Assembly (NCBI GenBank): GCA_020638575.1
Contig: JACKIH010000003.1
Location: 477,501-541,500, forward strand
DNA from: Rhodospirillaceae bacterium
Lineage (GTDB): Bacteria; Pseudomonadota; Alphaproteobacteria; DSM-16000; Inquilinaceae
Length of the DNA stretch: 64,000 bases
Reading direction: 5' to 3'
The position numbers were made by a program, and so were the translations under genes. Position 1 is the first letter of the stretch. Every line of letters starts with the position of its first letter. Under the pieces are notes generated by a model. That model ran no database searches. It saw only the letters and a list, made by a program, of their open reading frames with translations, and had not been told where the DNA came from. Shown piece after piece: positions 27,701-35,294 of the stretch.

Positions 27701-28849
27701 AGCCGGACTTGGGCAGCAATTTCCGAAACGACTCTCGCATATCCACAGCTTGCGCGACTTAATCTATCAGCGGGACGGAGCGCCAGACAGGTCGCGAACA
27801 TTTTGCTTCGTTCCGATCGGATCGACGAAGTTGAAATCTGGTTAGATAGGGCGGAAGCGTCTTATAGGCAAAGTGCTGTCTTTCAACAGGAAGATCCGAC
27901 GGATGATGTGGAAGAGGCTTGCAGCGTCTTTGGAGATTTTGTTCGCCTGCGCTTGCATCAGAGGAGATTTGTAGATGCGATTTCGTACTATAGTCAATTA
28001 TCAGATAATTGCGGACCTGCATTGGATAGGTATCCATGGGATTTCTATTTGAGGCAGCATTTCATGTCAGCTAACATGCGGATTGGGGAGGCGTTGTTAT
28101 TGGACGGCCAGGCGGACATTGCCCTTCCCTACCTGGAATATGCGTCGCATTGGGGAGTGAACGATTCGACGCTGCATCTGGCGCAGATCTACCGCGAAGG
28201 GCTAGCTGGGTCCATTGACCTGGAGCGCGCCCAGGAACTTGAGGCATTGGCATCTCGACAGAGCATAAAAAGGTTTACTGTTCCAGTAACAGTTCCAGGC
28301 GGTGGGGTATGGAATTTCTATGTATACATACGCGAGTTGCCGGAAGATTACCCCTATGAAGGAATTGACGACCAGGTGATTTGGGCACAGGAAATGCGGG
28401 GGCTGACTATTTCGGAAGATATAGCCAGGTCGTTCCGCAGGCTCCATCAGATTGCCCGTGAGAACAATGTTTCATTTCCGGACTTGTGTGTGTATGCGCT
28501 CGGAGAGGCGAGTAATAATCCAACGGGTGCAGAGTCCGAAGGTGTCGATCCTCCCGAACCGCCTGAAGACGGCGATCCGTTGACCGCTCCGGAGGGGCAG
28601 GTGATGGAGCCCGCCCAACCGCCCGATGCCCCTGTTGAAGCAATCCAGCCGCCCGATGACTCGGCTGAAGCGGCGCAACCGCCCGACGACCCCTCCGGGG
28701 CCATAGAGCCGCCGGACATTTCAGCCGACGCGGCCCAACCGTCCGACGATGCTGCCGCAACGGATGAACCACCCGACGTTCCCGTCGAATCAGACGAACC
28801 AGGCGAAGAGGACGTCGACCCCCGCGCCGTAAAGCCCTCCGACCCCTGA
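24785..28849 (+). CDS. nSTAND NTPase with membrane anchor and helical sensor region
   Basis: Large STAND-type switch NTPase (1354 residues), probably the sensor of an immune system. N-terminal nSTAND1-like domain: PYPGLRAFRSDEADLFFGRD, Walker A GSSGSGKSS (residues 45-53), Walker B LLILADQFEELF (Asp141, Glu144-145), then winged-helix-like regions to about 500. A single hydrophobic helix (about 516-536) precedes a coiled coil (537-615). From about residue 620 to 1245 the protein is helical with TPR-like pairs, suited to recognising a ligand. The last ~90 residues are a Pro/Asp-rich tail with 10-residue repeats. DNA encoding residues ~537-1245 is far less GC-rich than the first 1600 bases. It is the second gene of the operon, 36 bp after TIR and 70 bp before the SLOG gene. 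The triggering ligand is unknown. Confidence 0.82.
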   Translation: MTHRLPYPGLRAFRSDEADLFFGRDRALDSMIETLARTRFLAVIGSSGSGKSSLVRTGLLQSLRIGHYHKAGSTWRVADMHPGGRPLYNLAAALLAAAEGPAEMADADVLAAYLARAPRSIINWVEAGNVPAGSNLLILADQFEELFRYANYAEREEAEAFTRLLLECRAAPEELGIHVVLTMRSEFLGACTLLPGLGEAINDGLFLTPRMTREECQEAIEGPAMMLDFEIEPRLVNRILNDLANFAPWERNPAVDQLEQLSRRADQLPLMQHTLNRLWQAAAVEAARIFYEGWDATAAEEPPPIVLTHDQYERIGGLRGALNAHAEELVAALSPEAQRLVPTIFKALVDGPSVADAVRRPCTVAELVALANGDWTRVSAVLDAFRAPDGNFLRPALPAELDNDTIIDLTHESLIRQWDSLAVWVEEDAASAATWHRLMSGQARHRDGKADLLVGLELANCRSWWDAAQPTGTWAERHGGRFLAVKRYLDDSIEADDERRATKAQRRTRDRRRVKVFVSVLAVLTVFSSASAFYAVQLNDELETTVQQLESTNHNLISTVQERSLYIRERSELIETLNERNEELESAIARSEYAERQAQERLQDMSGWLQQISDIIREQDQRPILGFDETERRLFNVLDPFQQYLLEEEPGVVSPIQIAQTLFYLGLREERSGNAEGAMDYYRRALDEASAIARAHQGTQVPSTLVEIIVESAVNRSSYLMILRRTDEAGSIIFSTNQLIDSLQLDHNDGRNIRSFAMIANAISRIYLQNGDAEQELAWARRALEFASHAYELDPHDFTIQRTYLSYLHNLYGDLPNNSQEEDMALQALCSLLDRMQDESVEFFFVNTPAHRTCRMEIVSSLFDSEAYSEAREILLQREHDLRIYALFSPENIAVQAAHLRSISDIIRNSGYRGDDPEFRAEWLQRAIDRIEAISSSGAILPIETYDFEFAIEDITSRIADIEDEETRIELFSRTWAAISETTLAYPQLARLNLSAGRSARQVANILLRSDRIDEVEIWLDRAEASYRQSAVFQQEDPTDDVEEACSVFGDFVRLRLHQRRFVDAISYYSQLSDNCGPALDRYPWDFYLRQHFMSANMRIGEALLLDGQADIALPYLEYASHWGVNDSTLHLAQIYREGLAGSIDLERAQELEALASRQSIKRFTVPVTVPGGGVWNFYVYIRELPEDYPYEGIDDQVIWAQEMRGLTISEDIARSFRRLHQIARENNVSFPDLCVYALGEASNNPTGAESEGVDPPEPPEDGDPLTAPEGQVMEPAQPPDAPVEAIQPPDDSAEAAQPPDDPSGAIEPPDISADAAQPSDDAAATDEPPDVPVESDEPGEEDVDPRAVKPSDP
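28612..28806 (+). repeat. 30-bp coding repeats (10-residue PPD motif)
   Basis: Degenerate in-frame repeats with a 30-bp period encode units such as AQPPDAPVEA, IQPPDDSAEA and AQPPDDPSGA at the C-terminus of the nSTAND protein, about six units. The product would be a disordered, acidic, proline-rich tail. Confidence 0.7.
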
Positions 28850-28919
28850 CGCCGCCGCCGCACACCCCCGCCCCCGCCAGTCCCGCCGCATCCTGCCCCC
28901 ACCGCCGAGGTCCGAGGCC

Positions 28920-30809
28920 ATGACCGAGAAAACCGCCGAAGACACCAGCGTGCTTCCCCGCATCACGCTGCGGGTCGGCGTCACCGGCCACCGTCCCAAC
29001 AAGTTGCCGCCCGGTAGTGCCGAACGCGCGGCGGACCAGGCCAGCGGCGTGCTTTCCTGCCTGAAGGAGGCCGTGGCCGCGGTGGTGGCGGACGCCGATT
29101 GGGCGTTCGACACCGCACACCCGCCGGCCCTCAAGTTCATCTCCTCGCTGGCGGCGGGGGCCGACACCTTCATGGCCACCACGGCCATCGCGGCCGGCTT
29201 CGATCTCGCCGCCGTCCTGCCCTTCCCGCGCGCCGAATACCGCAAGGACTTCGACAATCCCGAAGACATCGCCGCCTACGATGCGTTGCTGGCGGACGGC
29301 GTGCCGGTGCTGGAGCTGGACGATCCCGGCGACCTGGCCGATCCCGCCCGCCGGGCCGCCGGCTATCTGGAAGCCGGGCGTACGGTACTCGCCCATGCCG
29401 ACGTGCTGCTGGCGGTGTGGGACGGCAACAGGGAAGCCGGCATCGGCGGCACCGCCCAGATCGTGCGCGACGCCCAGGAGTACGGCCTGCTGGTGATCTG
29501 GTTTCCCACCGACGGCAGTGCCGTGAAACTGTGGAACCCGACGCCGCAGGCCGTGCACCCCGCCGTCGACGGCACCTGGCTCGACATCGATGCCAGCTCC
29601 GACGATCCGGCCCACGGCGCCCCAGTGCTGGCCGGGCGCGTGCGCGACATGCTGGCTCCGCCGGAAGGCGACGACCGCAGCCGGCAGGCGCTGGTCGATT
29701 TCGCGCGCGAGCCGTGGCGCGAAGGCTCCAACTGGTGCGGCTACGATGCCCTGCGCTGGCTGTGCACCTGCCGGCCCTTCCGCCGCAAGGTTGACTACGG
29801 GCTGGCGCGCGAACGCGACGGCGCCTGGGCGGACTCGCTGGCGGGGCTGAAGGCGCGCGGCGACACCCGCTTCGCCGAACGGCTGGACCGGGTGCTGCGC
29901 CACCGCTGGCTGAAGGCGGACAATGCCGCCATCCACTTCTCCCATGTCTACCGCACCGCCTATATCTGCAACTTCCTCCTGGCCGGGCTGTCGGTCCTGG
30001 TGGGGCTCCTTTCGGTGTTCTGGTGGAGCTCGGTCGCCTTCAAGTCGGTCTGCCTAGCCTTCGAACTGGTGTGCATCTGCGGCATCCTGCTCAACGTCTA
30101 TCTCGGCCACCGCAAACGCTGGCACGTGCGCTGGATCGACTATCGCACCATCGCCGAGGCGCTGCGTCCGGCACGGCTGCCGGCCATGGTGGGGGTGGCC
30201 CCCACCAAGCCCGTCGCCCGCTCCGCCGGCTACGAGGACGCCTGGATCCTCTGGTATGTGCGGGCGACGCTGCGGGAAATCGGCCTGCCCAGCGTGCGGC
30301 TCGACGCCGAGGCGCTGCGCACCACCGTCGACCTGGCGCTGGCCGAAGAGATCGGCTCCAGCGACCGCGGCCAGATCGCTTACCACGAGAGCGTCAAGGC
30401 GACCTTCTCGAAGATCGACCACAAGCTGCACCGGCTGGGCGAGTACTTCTTCTGGGCGACGCTCTGCGCCGGCGTGCTGTTCTTCGTGCTGATGTTCTTC
30501 GGCGACGACGAGCACCACTCCTGGGCCTACAGCTACAAGCCGCTGGCCACGGTACTGGGGGGTGCGCTGCCAGCCATCGGTGCCGCCCTGTTCGGCATCC
30601 GCGCCACCGGCGATTTCCGCGCGGCCGAACGCCAGTCGCAGCGCATGATCCGCCGGCTGACGCATCTGCGCGCCCACCTGGAGCACGCGCGCAACCACCC
30701 CGACCGCGCGCTGACGATCCAGCTTCTGGCCGATCTGACGCAGACCCTGGCGGCCGATCTCAGCGTCTGGAGCCTGATCTATACCCAGCGTGAGCTGCAC
30801 CTACCCTGA
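28920..30809 (+). CDS. SLOG-domain protein with four membrane helices
   Basis: Candidate nucleotide-gated membrane effector. The 629-residue protein starts with a SLOG (Rossmann-like nucleotide-ligand) domain: RVGVTGHRPNKL (residues 18-29), FISSLAAGADTF, AVLPFPRAEYRKDFDNP, ADVLLAVWDG and GGTAQIV, the canonical order of the GHR-type SLOG family. A linker leads to two hydrophobic helices (about 347-367 and 372-394), a soluble stretch, and two more (about 508-528 and 539-560), followed by a helical C-terminus; this resembles SLOG-associated 2TM (SLATT/DUF4231-like) modules. In Thoeris the SLOG domain binds a TIR-made signal; a similar role here is inference. Last gene of the TIR-nSTAND operon; its stop lies inside a tandem repeat. 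Confidence 0.8.
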   Translation: MTEKTAEDTSVLPRITLRVGVTGHRPNKLPPGSAERAADQASGVLSCLKEAVAAVVADADWAFDTAHPPALKFISSLAAGADTFMATTAIAAGFDLAAVLPFPRAEYRKDFDNPEDIAAYDALLADGVPVLELDDPGDLADPARRAAGYLEAGRTVLAHADVLLAVWDGNREAGIGGTAQIVRDAQEYGLLVIWFPTDGSAVKLWNPTPQAVHPAVDGTWLDIDASSDDPAHGAPVLAGRVRDMLAPPEGDDRSRQALVDFAREPWREGSNWCGYDALRWLCTCRPFRRKVDYGLARERDGAWADSLAGLKARGDTRFAERLDRVLRHRWLKADNAAIHFSHVYRTAYICNFLLAGLSVLVGLLSVFWWSSVAFKSVCLAFELVCICGILLNVYLGHRKRWHVRWIDYRTIAEALRPARLPAMVGVAPTKPVARSAGYEDAWILWYVRATLREIGLPSVRLDAEALRTTVDLALAEEIGSSDRGQIAYHESVKATFSKIDHKLHRLGEYFFWATLCAGVLFFVLMFFGDDEHHSWAYSYKPLATVLGGALPAIGAALFGIRATGDFRAAERQSQRMIRRLTHLRAHLEHARNHPDRALTIQLLADLTQTLAADLSVWSLIYTQRELHLP

Positions 30810-30858
30810 TGGGCCCCTGATGGGCCCCTGATGGGCCCCTGATGGGCCCCTGATGAGG
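30804..30858. repeat. 11-bp tandem repeat over a stop codon
   Basis: Four perfect copies of CCCTGATGGGC (30804-30847) and a fifth, diverged copy (30848-30858). Each holds the palindromic stretch GGGCCC at its junction. The first TGA is the stop codon of the SLOG gene, so changes in copy number would not alter the protein but would change the 3' end of the mRNA. Confidence 0.9.
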
Positions 30859-30913
30859 CATGGAGGGTCCAGGCGGTCCCGGCCGCCCCCGCCCGGCCGA
30901 GGGCCGCTTCGCA

Positions 30914-30927
30914 GCGCAGCGCTGCGC
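30914..30927. promoter_or_regulatory. 14-bp palindrome upstream of the IclR gene
   Basis: GCGCAGCGCTGCGC is a perfect palindrome 90 bases before the IclR-type start and 105 bases after the SLOG stop. It might be an operator or the core of a terminator stem; in GC-rich DNA it could also be chance. Confidence 0.25.
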
Positions 30928-31016
30928 AATTCCGGCGAAATGCCCTACAGTTGTGCCGATACACTGCTGCGAGCGCGGATCCGGCATGACGGCCGGCGAT
31001 TTGGAAGGGCTGGACA

Positions 31017-31838
31017 ATGAGCGCCTTGGCCTACGGCTTGGCCATTCTGGAAACTGTCGTGGCGCACCAGGACAGCGGTGCCACCTTCACCGACATCGTC
31101 GGGCGTACCGGGGTGCCGCGGGCATCGGCGCACCGGCTGCTGAAGGAGCTGGTGGCGCTCGGTCTCCTGTCGTTCGACCCGGAGATGGGGCGCTACCGCG
31201 GCAGCCTGAAGCTGGCGAGCCTGGGCGCCGCGGTGACGGTGCATTTCGACCTGCGCGTGCATGCCCATCCGCACCTGAAGGCGCTGCACCAGTCGATCGG
31301 CCATCCCTGCCACCTCAGCGTCCGCGATGGGGCGGAAGGCGTCTACGTCGACAAGATCGAGTCCGCCGGCTACGGCATCAAGCTGTTCTCGGAAATCGGC
31401 AAGCGCTTCCCGCTCCATTGCACGGCCATGGGCAAGATCCTGCTGGCCCATGTGCCGCCGGAGGTGCTGCACGGCGTCATCAACGGCCGCCTCGCCGCGA
31501 TGACGGAGAACACCATCACCTCGCGCGCCCGCCTGGTGGCCGAATTGGCCAAGGTGCGCGAACAGGGCTACGCGCTCGACCGGGAGGAGATCACGCGCGG
31601 GCTGATGTGCGTGGCCGCTCCGATCACCGGGTTCGGTGAAGCGGTGATTGGCGCCATCAGTACCACCTTCCCCACCTACATCGCCGCGGAGGGCGGGCTC
31701 GACGCCCTGATCCAAGTGGTGCGGGCGTGTGCGGCGCGCATCTCCGGAGAGTCCGAAGCCTCCCAACCCACGCCGGGCGACAGCGCCGACACCACGCCGC
31801 CGACATGGCCGGCGGAGGACGTGCCCTCACCGCCGTAA
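31017..31838 (+). CDS. IclR family transcriptional regulator
   Basis: DNA-binding regulator, probably of the TRAP/sugar-acid operon downstream. The 273-residue product has an N-terminal winged helix (about residues 1-65) with the recognition region GVPRASAHRLLKELVALGLL, then the IclR ligand-binding domain with LHCTAMGKILLAH and the EEITRGLMCVAAPI motif. The C-terminal ~30 residues are a low-complexity Pro/Ser/Thr tail beyond the usual family end. It lies 493 bp before dctP in the same direction. IclR proteins often sense keto or aromatic acids; the ligand here is not known. Confidence 0.92.
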   Translation: MSALAYGLAILETVVAHQDSGATFTDIVGRTGVPRASAHRLLKELVALGLLSFDPEMGRYRGSLKLASLGAAVTVHFDLRVHAHPHLKALHQSIGHPCHLSVRDGAEGVYVDKIESAGYGIKLFSEIGKRFPLHCTAMGKILLAHVPPEVLHGVINGRLAAMTENTITSRARLVAELAKVREQGYALDREEITRGLMCVAAPITGFGEAVIGAISTTFPTYIAAEGGLDALIQVVRACAARISGESEASQPTPGDSADTTPPTWPAEDVPSPP

Positions 31839-32149
31839 CCCATCGTGCCGGCGGCGTTGCCCCGTCGGCGTCCCCACTTCGCCTTCCGCCGCCTGCCGGC
31901 CATCCCATCGGGGATGTTGCCGGGAGATGTGGTGCTCCCGGGCACGGAAGCGTTGGGCTCCAGGGCACCTGACGACACAGGCCGGGCTTCCGAGTGCGGC
32001 CCGCTCCGCCACCTTCTGTACATCGCACCCCGCCTGATCGGACCGCTCCGCAGGTCAAGAACCGACCGGCGGACGCCTCCGCACGATCGCCTTGCGGCTG
32101 CGCCCGCCCGCCATTCGCGTGTTCCGGGACAAGGTTGCGGCACCTTCAA

Positions 32150-32178
32150 TTGACACGGTTGCCGTTCGGCGGTATCGT
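32150..32178 (+). promoter_or_regulatory. Sigma70-type promoter of the TRAP operon
   Basis: TTGACA (32150-32155), 17-bp spacer, TATCGT (32173-32178): a consensus -35 at ideal spacing. Predicted start near 32185, giving a leader of about 145 bases before dctP. Confidence 0.65.
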
Positions 32179-32186
32179 TTCATGAA
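32179..32186. promoter_or_regulatory. Candidate operator TTCATGAA
   Basis: An 8-bp perfect palindrome directly after the -10 element, covering the predicted transcription start. A repressor bound here would block the promoter; the upstream IclR-family protein is the obvious candidate, by position only. Confidence 0.35.
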
Positions 32187-32331
32187 CAAAACATAGTTCC
32201 AAATATAGAATTCCCAGCAGCCGACACCGGCGGGCCAACCGCCGCAGATCGGAGGTTTGGGGACGAGGCCCACACCAGCGCCGGACGTTGCGTGGGCGAC
32301 CGAGGAAACCACGGACCCAAGGAGAGTTGAG

Positions 32332-33324
32332 ATGAAGCCACTTTCGCTCGGACTGCTGGCGGGTGCGGCGGCATCGGTGCTGGTGGGCGCCACCAGTGCA
32401 GACGCCATCGAGCTGCGCTTTGCCCACTACGCCGCAGTGGACCACCCGGCCCACCTGGCCGCCGTCCAGTTCGCCGAAGCCGTCGCGGACCGGACCAACG
32501 GCGAGATCACCATCGCCATCTATCCCAACAATGAGCTGGGATCGCCGCCCGAACAGCTCGAACAGGTCACGCTCGGCCTGATCGACATGACGGTGCCGAC
32601 CCAGGGCGGCCTGCAGACCTATGTGCGCGAATTCGGTGCAGTGATGATGCCGTTCGTGTTCGACGACTACGAACACGCCTGGCGGGTGATCGACGGCCCG
32701 TTCGCCGAATGGACCGCGCCGCTCCTGGAAGACCAGAACCTCGTCTTCCTGGCCAATTGGGAGTGGGGCTTCCGCAACGTCACCAACAGCGTGCGGCCGG
32801 TGAACGTGCCCGCCGACATGGACGGCCTGCGCATGCGCACGCCGCCGGAAATCCAGCTCCAGGCGGCCATGGAAGCGGCCGGCGCCACGGTGGAGCAGAT
32901 CGCCTTCCCCGAACTGCCGATGGCCCTGCGCCAGGGCGTGGTCGACGGCCAGGAAAACCCGCTGGCGGTGATCTATCACTTCAACCTGTTTGAAGTGCAG
33001 CCCTACCTGGCGATGACGCGCCACGTCTACAATTCCATGGTGCACGTCATCAACCTGGACGCCTGGAACCAGCTCACGCCCGAGCAGCAGCAGATCCTGC
33101 GCGAGGAGAGCGTGCGCGCCGCCCAGATGTTCCGCGAAGCCAACCTGGAAGCCGAGGCTGACCTGATCGATCGCCTGCAGAGCGAAGGCGGCATGCAGGT
33201 CACCTATCCCGATCCCGCTGCCTTCCGTGCGGTGATGCAGCCGGCCTACGACCGCATCGCCGAATACCTGGGCCAGGACACCGTCGACCGGTTCATGGAG
33301 ATGGTCGAGGCGGAACGGCAATAG
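32332..33324 (+). CDS. dctP: TRAP transporter substrate-binding protein (DctP)
   Basis: Periplasmic binding protein of a tripartite ATP-independent transporter, which imports organic or sugar acids with a sodium or proton gradient. The 330-residue protein has a signal peptide cut after about residue 24 (SADA). It has DctP-family features: LRFAHYAAVDHPAHLAAVQFA, the NNELGSPPEQLEQ segment, and LRMRTPPEIQ containing the conserved Arg that binds the substrate carboxylate. I chose the ATG after GGAGAG. It is followed by dctM and dctQ. Neighbouring isomerase and dehydrogenases suggest a uronate or aldonate substrate. Confidence 0.92.
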   Translation: MKPLSLGLLAGAAASVLVGATSADAIELRFAHYAAVDHPAHLAAVQFAEAVADRTNGEITIAIYPNNELGSPPEQLEQVTLGLIDMTVPTQGGLQTYVREFGAVMMPFVFDDYEHAWRVIDGPFAEWTAPLLEDQNLVFLANWEWGFRNVTNSVRPVNVPADMDGLRMRTPPEIQLQAAMEAAGATVEQIAFPELPMALRQGVVDGQENPLAVIYHFNLFEVQPYLAMTRHVYNSMVHVINLDAWNQLTPEQQQILREESVRAAQMFREANLEAEADLIDRLQSEGGMQVTYPDPAAFRAVMQPAYDRIAEYLGQDTVDRFMEMVEAERQ

Positions 33325-33366
33325 CCTCTACCCGGCCGTTGGCTTGGCCAGGATGGGGACGGGACG

Positions 33367-34662
33367 ATGTTGGCACTGGCAATCACGAGTGCGGTGTTCG
33401 CGCTGATCCTGCTGGGCGTGCCGATCGCCATGAGCTTGGCGCTCGTCGCGGCCGGGGCGTTCGTGGCACTGGACGAAACCCGCATGCTGCTGGTGCTGGC
33501 CCAGCGGATGTACTCCTCCACCACGGGGTTCACGCTGCTCGCCATCCCGTTCTTCATCCTGGCCGGCAACCTGATGAACACCGGTGGCATCACCCACCGC
33601 ATCTTTGCCTTCGCCCAGGCCCTGGTCGGCCATCTGCGCGGCGGGCTGGGCCACGTGAACGTGGTTTCCAGCATGATCTTCTCCGGCATGTCCGGGGCCG
33701 CCGTCGCCGATGCCGCAGGGCTTGGGCTGGTGGAGATGGAGGCGATGACCAAGCACGGTTACGACCGTGAGTTCAGCGCCGCCATCACCGCCGCGTCGTC
33801 CACCATCGGGCCCGTGGTGCCGCCGTCGATCCCGCTGGTGATCTACGGCAGCATCACCGGCGTCTCCATTTCCTCGCTGTTCCTGGCGGGCTTCGTGCCG
33901 GGCGCGCTGATGGGCATCGCCCTCATGGTGGCCGTCTACTTCGTCTCCAAGCGGCGCAACTATCCCTGCGGCGCGCGCGCCACCCTGGCGCTGCTGCTCT
34001 TCACCTTCCGCCGTGCCTTCCTGGCCTTGCTGATGCCGGTGATCGTCATCGGCGGCATCCTCACCGGCTGGTTCACGCCCACCGAGGCGGCGGTGGTGGC
34101 CTCCCTCTACGCCCTGCTGCTGGGCATGGTGGTGCACCGCGAAATCGCCGTGCGCGACCTGCCGGAGGTCGTCTGGCAGACGGTCGTGCAGAGCGTGAAG
34201 ATCCTCTTCATCATCGCCGCCGCCGGCTTCTTCGGCTGGATGATGATCCAGCAGCGCATCCCCGAACAGATCATCACCGGGCTCACCACGCTCACGGAAT
34301 CTCCGCTGGTGCTGATGGCCATCATCATCGGCGTGCTGATCGCGCTCGGCTGCTTCCTGGAAGGCATCGCCGTGCTGCTGATCACCATTCCGGTGTTCAT
34401 GCCGCTGATCGACCAGTACGGCATCGATCCGGTGCAGTTCGGCCTGGTGATGATCCTGTGTTCGATGATCGGCCTGCTCACGCCGCCGGTGGGCATGTGC
34501 CTCTACGCCGTGTCCAGCATTTCCGACGTGCCGGTGGGCACGCTCAGCCGCGAGCTGTGGCCCTACCTGCTCGGCATCTTCGTGGTGCTGCTGCTGATCG
34601 CCTACATCCCGGAGCTGACCTTGTGGCTGCCGGATCTCTTCACCCAGGGGACGGCGCCATGA
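33367..34662 (+). CDS. dctM: TRAP transporter large permease (DctM)
   Basis: Large membrane subunit carrying the transport path. The 431-residue product has about 12 helices and DctM motifs: LGVPIAMSLALVAAG, TLLAIPFFILAGNLM, FSGMSGAAVADAAG, SSTIGPVVPPSIPLVIYG and LLTPPVGMCLYAVSSI. Its stop codon overlaps the dctQ start (ATGA, 34659-34662), so the two are translationally coupled. Gene order P-M-Q is less usual than P-Q-M. Confidence 0.95.
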   Translation: MLALAITSAVFALILLGVPIAMSLALVAAGAFVALDETRMLLVLAQRMYSSTTGFTLLAIPFFILAGNLMNTGGITHRIFAFAQALVGHLRGGLGHVNVVSSMIFSGMSGAAVADAAGLGLVEMEAMTKHGYDREFSAAITAASSTIGPVVPPSIPLVIYGSITGVSISSLFLAGFVPGALMGIALMVAVYFVSKRRNYPCGARATLALLLFTFRRAFLALLMPVIVIGGILTGWFTPTEAAVVASLYALLLGMVVHREIAVRDLPEVVWQTVVQSVKILFIIAAAGFFGWMMIQQRIPEQIITGLTTLTESPLVLMAIIIGVLIALGCFLEGIAVLLITIPVFMPLIDQYGIDPVQFGLVMILCSMIGLLTPPVGMCLYAVSSISDVPVGTLSRELWPYLLGIFVVLLLIAYIPELTLWLPDLFTQGTAP

Positions 34663-35294
34663 CCGCGCTGGCCGCCCTGTGGCGCGCGGTGGACCGGGCG
34701 CTTGGCTTCGCCATGCGCGCCATCTGCCTGGCCTGCGTCGCCGGCCTCTTCTGCATCCTCCTGGGGATGGTGCTGATCCGCTTTCTGCCGGTCGCCACGC
34801 TGAGCTGGTCGAGCGAGGTGATCGAGCTCTTGTTCGCCTGGATGGTGTTCGTCGGGGCCGCTGCCTTGTGGCGGGAGAACGACCATTTCCGCATCGAATC
34901 CATCCTCATCCGGATGGACGCAACGCCGATCGGTCCCGCCTTGCGGATCCTGGTGGAAGCCATCGCCTTCGTGTTCGTGGCGATCTTCACCTACTACACC
35001 TGGAACCTCCTCAATCGCGCCGGCGGCACCTCGCCGATCCTCGATTGGCCGCGCGAGCTTTGGTATGTGTGCATGCCCCTCTCCGGGGCGATCATGGGCA
35101 TCTACAGCCTGCGCAACGCCTGGCAACTGGCCGTCACATACCGGGCCGGCACGCCACGGCACAACGGCCAACCGCAAGTCAACCTGAACAAGCGCCCCGG
35201 TTCCGCGCCCGCCGACGATACGGCGCCCGCACCGCCGGGCTGCCCTCCCATCGCGGCCCTGGAGGAACCGGCGCGCAAAAGGAAAGCGTCATGA
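34659..35294 (+). CDS. dctQ: TRAP transporter small permease (DctQ)
   Basis: Small membrane subunit with four predicted helices that pairs with DctM. The 211-residue protein has the DctQ pattern SSEVIELLFAWMVFVGAAALWRENDHFRI and the LSGAIMGIYSLRNAW helix. Its last ~50 residues form an unusually long Pro/Ala-rich cytoplasmic tail compared with the family (about 160-180 residues). The start overlaps dctM by 4 bases, and the stop overlaps the next gene's start by 4 bases (ATGA). Confidence 0.9.
   Translation: MTALAALWRAVDRALGFAMRAICLACVAGLFCILLGMVLIRFLPVATLSWSSEVIELLFAWMVFVGAAALWRENDHFRIESILIRMDATPIGPALRILVEAIAFVFVAIFTYYTWNLLNRAGGTSPILDWPRELWYVCMPLSGAIMGIYSLRNAWQLAVTYRAGTPRHNGQPQVNLNKRPGSAPADDTAPAPPGCPPIAALEEPARKRKAS

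Larger units (their letters stand above)
31839..32331. other. Gap between the IclR gene and the TRAP operon
   Basis: 493 bases without a supported gene; small open frames here look like shadows. The last ~190 bases hold a good promoter and a palindrome (listed separately) and a long untranslated leader of about 145 bases before dctP. A GGAGAG site lies just before the dctP ATG. Confidence 0.55.

Noticed and set aside
30804..30858. CRISPR-like array
   Set aside because: The units are 11 bp with no spacers; it is a simple tandem repeat.
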